From the NCBI GenBank assembly GCA_027493935.1, contig JAOSJV010000012.1, forward strand, positions 124,001 through 188,000: a stretch of DNA of 64,000 nucleotides, written 5' to 3'. This stretch comes from Burkholderiales bacterium (lineage in GTDB: Bacteria > Pseudomonadota > Gammaproteobacteria > Burkholderiales > SG8-39). The position numbers and the translations under genes are program-made. Numbering within the stretch: the first letter of the stretch is position 1; every line of letters begins with the position of its first letter. This document shows, piece after piece, positions 9,609 to 19,691 of the stretch. The notes under the pieces were generated by a model that was not told the DNA's origin, searched no databases, and saw only the letters and a list, made by a program, of their open reading frames with translations.

Positions 9609-10352
9609 CTAGCGCAGCGACTGGACGATCTGCCGCCCCGCCTGCGCGAGCAGCAGCGCGTCGATACCCACCGCGACCAGCGTGAACCCCTTCTGCAGGT
9701 ACTGCTTCGCCGCCGCCGCGCTGCCGACGTAGATGCCGAGCGGCATCCGCGCGCGCTCGCACGCGAGGCGCACGCCCTCGATCGCCGCCAGTACGTCGAT
9801 GTGCTCCACCTCGCCCATCCGATCCATGCTGCCCGACAGGTCGTACGGCCCGACGAAGACCGCGTCGACGCCCGGCACCGCGACGATCGCGTCGATGTTC
9901 TCGATCGCGCTGATGTGCTCGACCTGAACGATCACCGTGGTGGTCTCGTTCGCGCGCGCGACGTACGCCTGGAACGCCGCGCCGTAGCCTTGCGCGCGCA
10001 CGATCCCGACCCCGCGCGTGCCCTGCGGCGGATACTTGCAGAACGAGACGACCGCGCGCGCCTGCTGCGCGCTCGTCACCATCGGCACCACGACCCCGGC
10101 CGCGCCGATGTCGAGCGCCTTCTTGAGCGTCGCCTCGTGGCCGTCGGGCACGCGCACCACGCACGGCACGCGGGCGGCCTGCAGCAGCGACTGCGCGGCG
10201 AGGAAGTCGAGCGGCGCGTGCTCGCAATCCACGAACAGCCAGTCGAAGCCCGCGGCCGACAGGAGCTCGGGCACCTCGAGTGCGGGCAGCGTGACGACCG
10301 TGCCGAGCAGGGTCTCGCCGCGGCGCAGACGGGTCGCGAAGTCCGTCGTCAT
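9609..10352 (-). CDS. HpcH/HpaI-family aldolase (2-dehydro-3-deoxyglucarate / 4-hydroxy-2-oxoheptanedioate aldolase type)
   Basis: The start [18 protein letters not shown] at 10352 is chosen because its ATG overlaps the TGA of the upstream gene (ATGA), a translational-coupling arrangement. The 247 residues contain '[15 protein letters not shown]' (catalytic and metal-binding region), 'VVRVP', 'GVVVPMV', '[12 protein letters not shown]' (metal Glu) and '[12 protein letters not shown]' (metal Asp). The family is metal-dependent and cleaves 2-keto-4-hydroxy acids to pyruvate and an aldehyde in the cytosol. Substrate choice between sugar acids and aromatic products is not visible. Confidence 0.87.
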   Translation of the reverse strand: MTTDFATRLRRGETLLGTVVTLPALEVPELLSAAGFDWLFVDCEHAPLDFLAAQSLLQAARVPCVVRVPDGHEATLKKALDIGAAGVVVPMVTSAQQARAVVSFCKYPPQGTRGVGIVRAQGYGAAFQAYVARANETTTVIVQVEHISAIENIDAIVAVPGVDAVFVGPYDLSGSMDRMGEVEHIDVLAAIEGVRLACERARMPLGIYVGSAAAAKQYLQKGFTLVAVGIDALLLAQAGRQIVQSLR

Positions 10353-10978
10353 GCGCCGCCCGTCTCGCGCGCGAGCGCGGACTTGTATTCGGAGAGCGGC
10401 ATGACGTTCTGCGACGGCAGCCGCCGGCGGTCCGCCTCGACCGCGCTGAGCGCGACGGCCTCGCGCATGCCGGCGCGACAACGCTCGGTGAGCTCCTGGT
10501 ACAGGCGCGTGGCGTTGCGCTTCCACACGAGCTCGGCCTCGGTCAGCTCGCGCTTCACCCGCGCCGGGATGCCCGCCACCAGCGTGCGCGGCGGCACGAC
10601 CGTCTCGGCCTTCACGAACGCAAGCGCGGCGACGATCGCCGAGTCGCCGATCACTGCATTGTCGTTTACCACCGCATTGATGCCGACCATCGCGTTACGC
10701 GCGACCGTCGCACCGTGAATGACCGCGCCGTGCCCGATGTGCCCGTCCTCCTCGATCACGGTGTCCCTGTCCGGGAAGCCGTGCACGATGCAGCAGTCCT
10801 GGACGTTCGCGCCGCGCCCGATCACGAGCCGGCCGAAATCGCCGCGCAGGCTGGCCGAGGGACCGACGTAGGCGCCGGGGCCGACGATCACGTCGCCGAT
10901 CAGCACTGCCGAGGGATGCACGAACGCGGTAGGATCCACTACCGGCGTGATCCCGTCGATCGAATAGACCTTCAGCAT
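10349..10978 (-). CDS. paaY: PaaY-like gamma-carbonic-anhydrase-family hexapeptide protein
   Basis: The protein starts at MLKVYSIDGITPVVDPTAFVHPSAVLIGDV (10978; the longer track ORF is antisense to the GDPD gene). It is a left-handed beta-helix hexapeptide-repeat protein with the gamma-CA metal histidines ('NVQDCCIVHGFPD', 'IGHGAVIHGA'). PaaY proteins of the phenylacetate pathway are thioesterases that remove dead-end CoA products, and a C-terminal extension of ~40 residues as here is typical. It overlaps the HpcH/HpaI aldolase gene downstream by 4 bp. A paaZ/boxD-like gene lies ~39 kb away, not in the same cluster. Confidence 0.78.
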   Translation of the reverse strand: MLKVYSIDGITPVVDPTAFVHPSAVLIGDVIVGPGAYVGPSASLRGDFGRLVIGRGANVQDCCIVHGFPDRDTVIEEDGHIGHGAVIHGATVARNAMVGINAVVNDNAVIGDSAIVAALAFVKAETVVPPRTLVAGIPARVKRELTEAELVWKRNATRLYQELTERCRAGMREAVALSAVEADRRRLPSQNVMPLSEYKSALARETGGA

Positions 10979-11080
10979 GGGGTGTCCATCGTGCGGCAAC
11001 GATGCAGCGTGAGAATCCGGACCTGCGCCCCGCGGCGCCCCCGGCGCGCTCGCGCGGCGCCGGTCCGTGGATTCTAGCGC

Positions 11081-12058
11081 ATGCCGTCCGCCCGCCTTCG
11101 CCGCTCGATCCAGCTCGCCGCCGCCGCACTCGCGATGAGCGAGGCCGCGGCATTCGACCTGCAGGGCCACCGCGGCGCGCGCGGTCTCGCGCCGGAGAAC
11201 ACGCTGCCGGCGTTCGCGCGCGCGCTCGCGATCGGCGTGACGACGCTCGAGCTCGACTGCGGCGTGACGCGCGACGGCGCGCTGGTGGTCTCGCACGATC
11301 GACGGCTGAACCCCGACATCACCCGCGGGCCGGGAGGCGCGTGGCTGGACGGTCCCGGACCGATGATCCATGCGCTCGACTACGCCGAGCTCGCGCGCTA
11401 TGACGTCGGCCGCATCCGCCCCGGGTCCGAGTATGCGAAACGGTTCCCGGATCAAACCCCGGTCGACGGCACGCGCATCCCGCGGCTCGCCGACGTGTTC
11501 GCGCTCGTCGCGCGGGCGCGAAACGCGACGGTGCGGTTCAACATCGAGACCAAGATCGATCCGACCCGGCCGGAGGAGACGCTCGCTCCGGACGAATTCG
11601 CGCGCGCGCTGGTGCGCGAGGTGCGCGCGGGCGGCATGGCGCGGCGCACGACGATCCAGTCGTTCGACTGGCGCACGCTGCGCGTGGTGCAGGCCGAGGC
11701 GCCCGAGATCGCCACCGTGTACCTGAGCGCCGCGGACACGATCGGCTCCGGCGACCGGGCCTCGCCGTGGACCGCCGGTCTGCGGCCGCGCGATTACGCC
11801 TCGGTACCGGCGATGGTGAAGGCAGCCGGCGGCGCCATCTGGTCGCCCGCCCACGCCGAGGTCACGCCGGCGCTCGTACTTGAGGCACATCGGCTCGGCC
11901 TGGCGGTGATCCCGTGGACCGCGAACGCGCCAGCCGAGCTCGAGCGCCTGCTCGACCTCGGTGTCGACGGCATCATCACCGACTACCCCGACCGGCTACG
12001 CGCCGCGCTCGCCGCCCGCAGGCGCGCGCTGCCGACGCCAACGCCGGTCGAGCGCTAG
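11081..12058 (+). CDS. Glycerophosphodiester phosphodiesterase, periplasmic
   Basis: The 325-residue protein has a signal-like N-terminus ending at ..AMSEAAAFDLQ. The GDPD TIM-barrel motifs are complete: 'GHRGARGLAPENT' (catalytic His and metal Glu), 'ELDCGVTRDGALVVSHD' (metal Glu/Asp, second His), 'NIETK' and the final 'GVDGIITDYPDRL'. It hydrolyses glycerophosphodiesters to an alcohol and sn-glycerol-3-phosphate. It diverges from paaY (gap ~100 bp). Its 3' end overlaps, on the other strand, the tail of a LysR remnant. Confidence 0.9.
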   Translation: MPSARLRRSIQLAAAALAMSEAAAFDLQGHRGARGLAPENTLPAFARALAIGVTTLELDCGVTRDGALVVSHDRRLNPDITRGPGGAWLDGPGPMIHALDYAELARYDVGRIRPGSEYAKRFPDQTPVDGTRIPRLADVFALVARARNATVRFNIETKIDPTRPEETLAPDEFARALVREVRAGGMARRTTIQSFDWRTLRVVQAEAPEIATVYLSAADTIGSGDRASPWTAGLRPRDYASVPAMVKAAGGAIWSPAHAEVTPALVLEAHRLGLAVIPWTANAPAELERLLDLGVDGIITDYPDRLRAALAARRRALPTPTPVER

Positions 12059-12304
12059 CGCGGCGCGGGCCCGGCTGAAGCAGGCCGCCGGCAAGCACTC
12101 AGCCTCGGCGAGAGAGGCCCGTCCGCCGTCGGTCACCTCGACGCCGTGGCCGACGCGGTCGAAGAGCGCGAACCCGATCTCGGCCTCGAGCTTCGCGACC
12201 TGCTCGCTCACCGCCGACTGGGAGATGTGCAGACGGCCCGCCGCCCGGGTGAAGCTGCGCGCCCTGGCGACGGCGAGGGCGTAGCGCAGCGATCGAAGCT
12301 CCAT
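11996..12304 (-). pseudogene. LysR-type regulator remnant (N-terminal HTH only)
   Basis: The ORF starts [40 protein letters not shown], a clear LysR winged-helix DNA-binding domain, and continues to '[15 protein letters not shown]'. After ~65 residues the LysR pattern stops; the linker and the entire substrate-binding domain (~220 residues) are absent. The frame ends inside the 3' end of the GDPD gene. The 5' part is therefore a stub left by a deletion that joined it to the GDPD end. It is divergent from glnS, with ~150 bp between the starts. It might still make a small HTH peptide. Confidence 0.75.
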
Positions 12305-12457
12305 GGCACGGCAATTGTAGTGGACGCGCGCGCGCGCGACACGTCGCCGGGTCGCCCGCCCGTCGCAGGGCCGGCAGCCGGCCGGCGCCCGGCGGACGCT
12401 GCGGTAGAATCCCGCGCGAGCGGCGCGTCGCCGCGCCGCCGATATTCCCGCGCCGAG

Positions 12458-14227
<1,770 letters not shown>

Positions 14228-14312
14228 CCGCGAGCCGGGTCGGCCGCGCGCCGCGTTTCTTGATGCATCTCGGAGTCCGACGACCGGCGCGGGTATATTC
14301 TGGGCCGACACG

Positions 14313-14714
14313 ATGCGCTCCACCTTGATCCGCCGCCGCCTCTTTCGTCCGCGCCTCCTCCGCGCCTTCGCCCGGCTGGCGATCGCGGTGTTCTGCGCGC
14401 AGGCGGCGCAACCGCTCGCCGCCGCGGTGGTGGCAGCGCACGCGCCTCCGGTCTCCCTCGCGGTCTGCACCGCGACGGGGCTCAAGCGCGTCGCCCCTGG
14501 CGGAGAGCCCGTACCAGCGCAGCAGGAGACTTCGACCGCCGGGCATTGCCTGCTCTGCTTCGCCGGCGGCGAGGCGATGCCGCAATCGGACGCACAGGCT
14601 CGGGCCGTAGCACCGGTCGCTCAGTACCGGCGCCCCCGCGCGGTCGCGCCGGCGCCCGGCATCGACGTACCTCGGCCATCGGCGCGCGATCCCCCGCACG
14701 GCCTCGCCGGCTAG
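14313..14714 (+). CDS. DUF2946-like small secreted protein, likely copper-related
   Basis: Starting at MRSTLIRRRLFRPRLL (14313), the 133-residue protein has a signal-anchor-like hydrophobic stretch (RLAIAVFCAQAAQPLAAAVVA) and a CxxC pair in 'GHCLLCFAGG' near residue 90. This is the hallmark of DUF2946 proteins, which commonly neighbour copper chaperones and copper receptors. A -10-like TATATT lies about 20 bp upstream. It precedes the PCuAC gene by 84 bp on the same strand, supporting a copper-handling pair. Family assignment rests on the motif and context. Confidence 0.65.
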   Translation: MRSTLIRRRLFRPRLLRAFARLAIAVFCAQAAQPLAAAVVAAHAPPVSLAVCTATGLKRVAPGGEPVPAQQETSTAGHCLLCFAGGEAMPQSDAQARAVAPVAQYRRPRAVAPAPGIDVPRPSARDPPHGLAG

Positions 14715-14798
14715 GAAATCCTCGCGCCGTGCGGCATGCTGTCGTGCGGCCCTGCGCCGGCCCGCCGGCGCTGCAAGCAGAATTCAGGAGAGTGCAAG

Positions 14799-15317
14799 AT
14801 GCAGCAGTTGATGGCAGCGCAACCTGCCCGCCGGATCCGTGCACGCGCCCTCGCCGCGCTCGCGCTCGCGGCCGTCATCCTCGGCACCGCCCCGCTCGCG
14901 GTCGCCCAGGTGAATGTGTCCGCGCCGTGGGTGCGCGGCACCGTCGCGCCGCAGAGGTCCACCGGCGCGTTCATGAAGATCGTGTCGCCTTCCGACGCCG
15001 CGCTCGTCGGCGCGGCCTCGCCCGCCGCGAAGCAGGTCGAGATCCACGAGATGGCGATGGTGAACAACGTGATGCGCATGCGCCCGATCAAGGAGCTCGC
15101 GCTCCCGGCCGGCAAGGAGGTCGAACTCAAGCCCGGCGGCTACCACGTGATGCTGATGGGCATCGAGCGCCAGTTCAAGAAGGGCGACGTCATCCCGATC
15201 ACGCTCAGCATCCGCGGCAAGGACGGGACGGTGCAGACCGTCGAGGTCGAGGCCGAGGTGCGCGAGCTCGGCGCAGCCGCAGCCCCAAAACCGCCCATGG
15301 AACACGGCCGCCACTGA
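14799..15317 (+). CDS. Periplasmic copper chaperone PCu(A)C
   Basis: This 172-residue protein has a long signal peptide (ARALAALALAAVILGTAPLAVAQ) and the PCuAC copper site. Met/His ligands sit in 'EIHEMAMVNNVMRMRPI' and 'GGYHVMLMGI', close to the consensus H(M)X10MX21HXM. A His/Met-bearing tail (PPMEHGRH) adds possible ligands. The family delivers Cu(I) to the Cu-A site of cytochrome oxidase. The ATG has GGAGAG upstream. Transcription probably ends at the hairpin 15335-15360. Confidence 0.92.
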   Translation: MQQLMAAQPARRIRARALAALALAAVILGTAPLAVAQVNVSAPWVRGTVAPQRSTGAFMKIVSPSDAALVGAASPAAKQVEIHEMAMVNNVMRMRPIKELALPAGKEVELKPGGYHVMLMGIERQFKKGDVIPITLSIRGKDGTVQTVEVEAEVRELGAAAAPKPPMEHGRH

Positions 15318-15334
15318 CCGCCAGCGCACCGTGA

Positions 15335-15360
15335 CGAAGGGCCGCGCAAGCGGCCCTTCG
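15335..15360. terminator. Strong bidirectional hairpin between PCuAC and mvaB
   Basis: CGAAGGGCCGC-GCAA-GCGGCCCTTCG forms a perfect 11-bp stem with a GNRA-type GCAA tetraloop between two convergent genes. There is no long T-tract, so it may be a hairpin that blocks or protects transcript ends from both sides rather than a classical terminator. Confidence 0.75.
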
Positions 15361-15391
15361 CTGCTCAGCGTTCTACGTTTCGCGACCGCCC

Positions 15392-16372
15392 TCACCCGAG
15401 CGCGCGCCGCACGCTCGCGATCGGATGCAGCCGCAGCCGCGGCCCGGCCTTCATGACCTGGCCGGGCAACGGGTGCCCAACCACCTCCTCGACGCGCCGC
15501 GCCACCGCGATCAGGCGCTCGAGATCGATCCCGGTCTCGAATCCGCACTCGTGCAGGAGGTAGACGAGGTCCTCGGTGCAGATGTTGCCGGTCGCGCCGG
15601 GCGCGAACGGGCAGCCGCCGATGCCGCCGATCGAGCTCTCGAACTCGCGGATGCCGAGCTCGAGCCCGGCGAGCACGTTCGCGAGCCCGATGCCGCGCGT
15701 GTTGTGGAAGTGCAGCGCGATCTCGACCGCGGGGAAGCGGCCGCGGATCGCCTCGACCGCGCGCTCGACCAGCGGCGGGGTCGCCATGCCGGTGGTGTCC
15801 CCGAGCGAGACGTGGCGCACGCCCTCGCTGGCGTAGGCCTCGACGATGTGCAGCACCGCGTCCACCGGCACGTCGCCCTCGAACGGGCAGCCGAACGCGG
15901 TCGCCACCGCGCCGCGCAGCGGGATGCCGGCCGCGCGCGCGATCGCGGCGACCTCGGCCACGTTCGCGAGGGAGCCCGCGACCGGCTTGTTCAGGTTGGC
16001 CTCGTTGTGGCTCTCGCTCGCCGACACGAAGCACACCATCATGTCGACGCGCGCGGCGGCGGCCGCCTCGGCCCCCTTCGCGTTCGGCACCAGCGCCTGC
16101 AACCGCACGCCCGGCCGGCGCGCGACCCGCGCCATGACCTCGGCGGCATCGGCCATCTGCGGCACCGCGCGCGGCGAGACGAACGAGGTCGCCTCGAAGC
16201 TCGACACGCCGGCCGCGGCGAGCGCGTCGAGGATCTCGACCTTCGCTTCGGTCGGGATCGGCTTCGGCTCGGCCTGGAACCCGTCGCGGGTGCCCACCTC
16301 GGTGACGCGCACCCTGCGGTCAGCCGGATCACGCGGGGAGAAGCTGCGGGCGGTAACGGCCATGGCGGGCAC
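15392..16372 (-). CDS. mvaB: Hydroxymethylglutaryl-CoA lyase
   Basis: The 326-residue DRE-TIM metallolyase has 'VTEVGTRDGFQAEPKPIPTEAKVEI' at the N-terminus, 'LHFHNTRGIGLAN' with the metal histidines, and the active-site cysteine loop 'GGIGGCPFAPGATGN'. It cleaves HMG-CoA to acetoacetate and acetyl-CoA, the last step of leucine degradation. Other leucine-pathway genes are not adjacent here. The Arg of the 'RDG' catalytic motif is present. Close relatives in the family use other 3-hydroxy acyl-CoA substrates, so exact specificity is inferred. Confidence 0.9.
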   Translation of the reverse strand: MPAMAVTARSFSPRDPADRRVRVTEVGTRDGFQAEPKPIPTEAKVEILDALAAAGVSSFEATSFVSPRAVPQMADAAEVMARVARRPGVRLQALVPNAKGAEAAAAARVDMMVCFVSASESHNEANLNKPVAGSLANVAEVAAIARAAGIPLRGAVATAFGCPFEGDVPVDAVLHIVEAYASEGVRHVSLGDTTGMATPPLVERAVEAIRGRFPAVEIALHFHNTRGIGLANVLAGLELGIREFESSIGGIGGCPFAPGATGNICTEDLVYLLHECGFETGIDLERLIAVARRVEEVVGHPLPGQVMKAGPRLRLHPIASVRRALG

Positions 16373-16685
16373 CGCGCGCGGGCGGGATCGAGTGGCGATC
16401 GCGCGAGATTACCACCATGCCGCGGCGGTGCGGTGCAGCGGAACGTCGAGCCGCTCGTGCTAGGCGCGTTCGTGTGACGGCGTATGAATGCGCGTCGCGG
16501 AGCGGCGGCTGTCGCGGCTCGCGACGGCCGTGCCCCGGGCTCGGACGCATGCGCGGCGCGCTCCGCCCTGCAGGGCACCGGCGTCGGGGCGGGACGACAC
16601 GCGCCGGGCGCGGCGAGTGCCCAGCGAAACTTCCGTTCGAGGCCCCGGTCGAACATCATTGGGATTGCGCATTTCGCGCTTGGCC
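16373..16685. other. Non-coding gap between mvaB (-) and a small membrane protein gene (+)
   Basis: About 310 bp separate the divergent starts. The reading frames here have no recognisable protein similarity. The final 60 bp upstream of the small gene are less GC-rich (ATCATTGGGATTGCGCATTTCG) and are the likely promoter region. No RNA gene or repeat was recognised. Confidence 0.4.
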
Positions 16686-16901
16686 ATGACGAGGTTACCG
16701 CTGTTCCGTAACCGCTTCTCCGGCCCCGGCCGACGCCGCTTGAGAACGGCACTCGCCGCAGGGTTGGGCGTACTCGTGGTCGCCGCCGCCGCGTTCGGCG
16801 CCTACGCGTACATCGCGTACCACGACAAGCTCGCCAAGGGCACCGGCGGCCTGGGCCCGGTGACCGTCCCGCTCGGCACGGCCGACTACATCCGGCGGTA
16901 G
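16686..16901 (+). CDS. Small single-pass membrane protein, unknown
   Basis: The short ORF MTRLPLFRNRFSGPGRRRLR... encodes 71 residues: a basic N-terminus, one long hydrophobic helix (TALAAGLGVLVVAAAAFGAYAYIAY), then a short tail with 'GLGPVTVPLGTADYIRR'. The topology predicts N-in, C-out anchoring. The start is chosen because the longer track ORF upstream is Arg-rich and unlike protein. It is convergent with fumC. No family is recognised. Confidence 0.5.
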   Translation: MTRLPLFRNRFSGPGRRRLRTALAAGLGVLVVAAAAFGAYAYIAYHDKLAKGTGGLGPVTVPLGTADYIRR

Positions 16902-16959
16902 GCCCGGGCGGGCCGCCGTTCCTGCTCGCGGCGACGCCGCTTGCCGCGATCGCGCGTCG

Positions 16960-18342
16960 CTACACCATCTCGTCCGGGCGCACCCAGGCGTCGAACTCCG
17001 CGCCGGTGACCTCCCCGAGCGCGAGCGCGGCTTCGCGCAGCGTCGTCCCCTCCGCGTGCGCCTTGCGCGCGATCTTCGCCGCCTTGTCGTAGCCGATACG
17101 CGGCGCGAGCGCGGTGACGAGCATCAGCGAGCGGCCGACGAGCTCGGCGATGCGCGCGCGGTCGGGTTCGATCCCCGCGGCGCAATGGCGGTCGAACGAG
17201 CGCGCGCCGTCGGCGAGCAGCCGGCAGCTCTGCAGGAAGGCGTGGATGATCACCGGCTTCGCGACGTTCAGCTCGAAGCTGCCGGACGCGCCGGCGATAC
17301 CGACGGCGACGTCGTTGCCGAGCACCTGCGCGGCGAGCATCAGGACCGCCTCCGACTGGGTCGGGTTGACCTTGCCCGGCATGATCGAGCTGCCCGGCTC
17401 GTTCTCGGGGATCGTGATCTCGCCGATGCCGCAGCGCGGCCCGCTCGCGAGCCAGCGCACGTCGTTCGCGATCTTCGCGAGCGCGACGGCGGCGGTCCTC
17501 AGCGCGCCGTGGGCGTGCACCAGCGCATCGTGCGCGGCGAGCGTCTCGAACTTGTTCGGCGCCGAGGCAAACGGCAGCCCGGTCCGGGCGGCGAGCTCGG
17601 CGGCGACCTGCGCGCCGAAGCCCGGCGGCGCGTTGAGGCCGGTGCCGACCGCGGTGCCGCCGATGGCGAGCTGCGCGAGCCGCGGCAGGGCGGCCTCGAT
17701 GTGCGCGGCTGCCTGCTCGAGCTGGGCGGCGTACGCCGAGAACTCCTGCCCGAGCGTGACCGGCGTCGCATCCTGCAGGTGCGTGCGGCCGATCTTGACG
17801 ATGCCGGCGAACGCCGCGCTCTTCGCCGCGAGCGTCGCGGCGAGCGCGCCAAGGGCCGGTCTTACGTTCCGCGCGAGCGCGGCGTAGGCCGCCACGTGCA
17901 TCGCGGTCGGGAACACGTCGTTCGACGACTGGCCGCGGTTCACGTGATCGTTCGGGTGAACGAGCCGACCCTCGCCGCGCGCGCTGCCGAGCATCTCGCT
18001 CGCGCGGTTTGCGAGGACCTCGTTCATGTTCATGTTGGTCTGCGTTCCGGAGCCGGTCTGCCACACCGCGAGCGGGAACTCGTCGTCGTGTATGCCCTCG
18101 AGCACCTCGTCGGCCGCGGCGACGATCGCATCGGCGATCCCCGGATCGAGCTCGCCGAGCGTGCGGTTGACGCGCGCGGCCGCGCGCTTCACCTGCGCGA
18201 GCGCGCGGATGAGCTCGGCCGGCATCCGCTCGGTCGATATGCGGAAGTACTCGAGCGAGCGCTGGGTCTGCGCGCCCCACAGGCGCGCCGCGGGCACCTC
18301 GATCGGGCCGAAAGTATCGCGCTCGGTGCGGGTGTCTGCCAT
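16960..18342 (-). CDS. fumC: Fumarate hydratase, class II
   Basis: Starting at [17 protein letters not shown] (18342), the 460 residues match FumC throughout: '[13 protein letters not shown]', '[19 protein letters not shown]', '[19 protein letters not shown]', '[12 protein letters not shown]', and the fumarase/aspartase signature '[13 protein letters not shown]'. It interconverts fumarate and malate in the TCA cycle without an iron-sulfur cluster. The nearby genes (ndh, mvaB) are also central or energy metabolism but a shared operon is not evident. Confidence 0.96.
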   Translation of the reverse strand: MADTRTERDTFGPIEVPAARLWGAQTQRSLEYFRISTERMPAELIRALAQVKRAAARVNRTLGELDPGIADAIVAAADEVLEGIHDDEFPLAVWQTGSGTQTNMNMNEVLANRASEMLGSARGEGRLVHPNDHVNRGQSSNDVFPTAMHVAAYAALARNVRPALGALAATLAAKSAAFAGIVKIGRTHLQDATPVTLGQEFSAYAAQLEQAAAHIEAALPRLAQLAIGGTAVGTGLNAPPGFGAQVAAELAARTGLPFASAPNKFETLAAHDALVHAHGALRTAAVALAKIANDVRWLASGPRCGIGEITIPENEPGSSIMPGKVNPTQSEAVLMLAAQVLGNDVAVGIAGASGSFELNVAKPVIIHAFLQSCRLLADGARSFDRHCAAGIEPDRARIAELVGRSLMLVTALAPRIGYDKAAKIARKAHAEGTTLREAALALGEVTGAEFDAWVRPDEMV

Positions 18343-18395
18343 GGCCGGTCCTCCTGCTGGGTGGCCGTCGAGCGGTGGCCGGACGCGGCTCGCCG

Positions 18396-19660
18396 TCAGC
18401 CGGCCGGCCCGCCGCCGCCGATCACGATGCGCGCGTGCCGCTCGAAGGTCCAGTACGACCAGGCCCATTCCAGCAGCACGACCACGCGGTTGCGGAATCC
18501 GATCAGGAAATAGATGTGCGCGAACAGCCACGCGAGCCACGCCGGGTAGCCCGAGAGCCGCACGCCGCCGATCAGCGCCACCGCCGCGCGGCGCCCGATC
18601 GTGGCGAGCAGGCCGTAGTCGCGGTAGCGGAACGCGGGCAGCGCCGCGCGGCCGGCGATGCGCGAACGCACCGCCCGCGCGGCGTGCGCGCCCATCTGCT
18701 TCGCCGCCGGTGCGATGCCGGGCACCGGCCTGCCCTCCGATTCGATCGCGGCGAGGTCGCCGATCACGAAGATCTCCGGATGCCCCGGAACCGACAGGTC
18801 CGGCCCCACCCGCACGCGCCCCGCCCGGTCGAGCGGCGCGCCGAGCGTGCGGCCGAGCGGCGAGGCCGCGACCCCCGCGGCCCAGACGACGGTGCGGGCG
18901 GCAATGCGCTCTGCGCCGATCGACACTCCCGCGGCATCGATGCCGGTGGCAAGACAGCCGGTGCGCACCTCGACGCCGAGCCGCTCGAGCTGCCGGCGCG
19001 CCTTCAGCGGAGCTCGGGCGGATACGGCGGCAGCACGCGGTCGGCCCCCTCGAGCAGGATGACGCGCGCGCCGCGCGTGTCGATGCGGCGGAACTCGCCA
19101 GGCGGCGTGTGGCGCGCGATCTCGGCGAGCGTGCCTGCGAGCTCGACGCCGGTCGCGCCGGCACCGACCACGACGAACGTGAGCCAGGCCGCGCGCGCCG
19201 CCGCATCGCTCTCGCGCTCGGCGCGCTCGAACGCGGTGAGCACGCGGCGGCGGATGTCGAACGCGTCCTCGAGCGTCTTCAGCCCCGGCGCGAAGCGCGA
19301 CCACGCGTCGTTGCCGAAGTAGCTGTGCGTCGCGCCGGAGGCGACGACCAGGTAGTCGTACGCGATCCGCGCGCCGTCGTCCAGCGCGACCGCGCGCCGC
19401 GACGGGTCGATGCCGGCCACCTCTGCCATCAGCACGGTCAGATTGCGCTGGCGCCGCAGGATGTGCCGGATCGGCGCGGCGACCTCGGCGGCCGACAGCC
19501 CGGCGGTCGCCACCTGGTAGAGCAGCGGCTGGAACAGATGGTGGTTCGCGCGGTCGAGCAGTGTGATGCGCACGTCCGCGCGGGCGAGCCCGCGCGCCGC
19601 GGCGAGGCCGCCGAAGCCGCAGCCGATGATGACGATGTGAGGCGGGGCGGTCGCCTGCAT
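18396..19660 (-). CDS. ndh: Type II NADH dehydrogenase (Ndh), frameshifted in this sequence
   Basis: Start [26 protein letters not shown] (19660) carries the FAD Rossmann motif. The second dinucleotide motif '[15 protein letters not shown]' binds NADH. The first frame stops after '[10 protein letters not shown]' and the second frame (18396..19304) continues '[14 protein letters not shown]'. One base is missing at about 19012. The C-terminus has the membrane-anchor region typical of NDH-2 ('[24 protein letters not shown]'). The enzyme passes electrons from NADH to quinone without pumping protons. Total ~420 residues is normal. Confidence 0.87.
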
Positions 19661-19691
19661 GCGACCAGTATAGCGGCGCCCTCGCCCGGGC

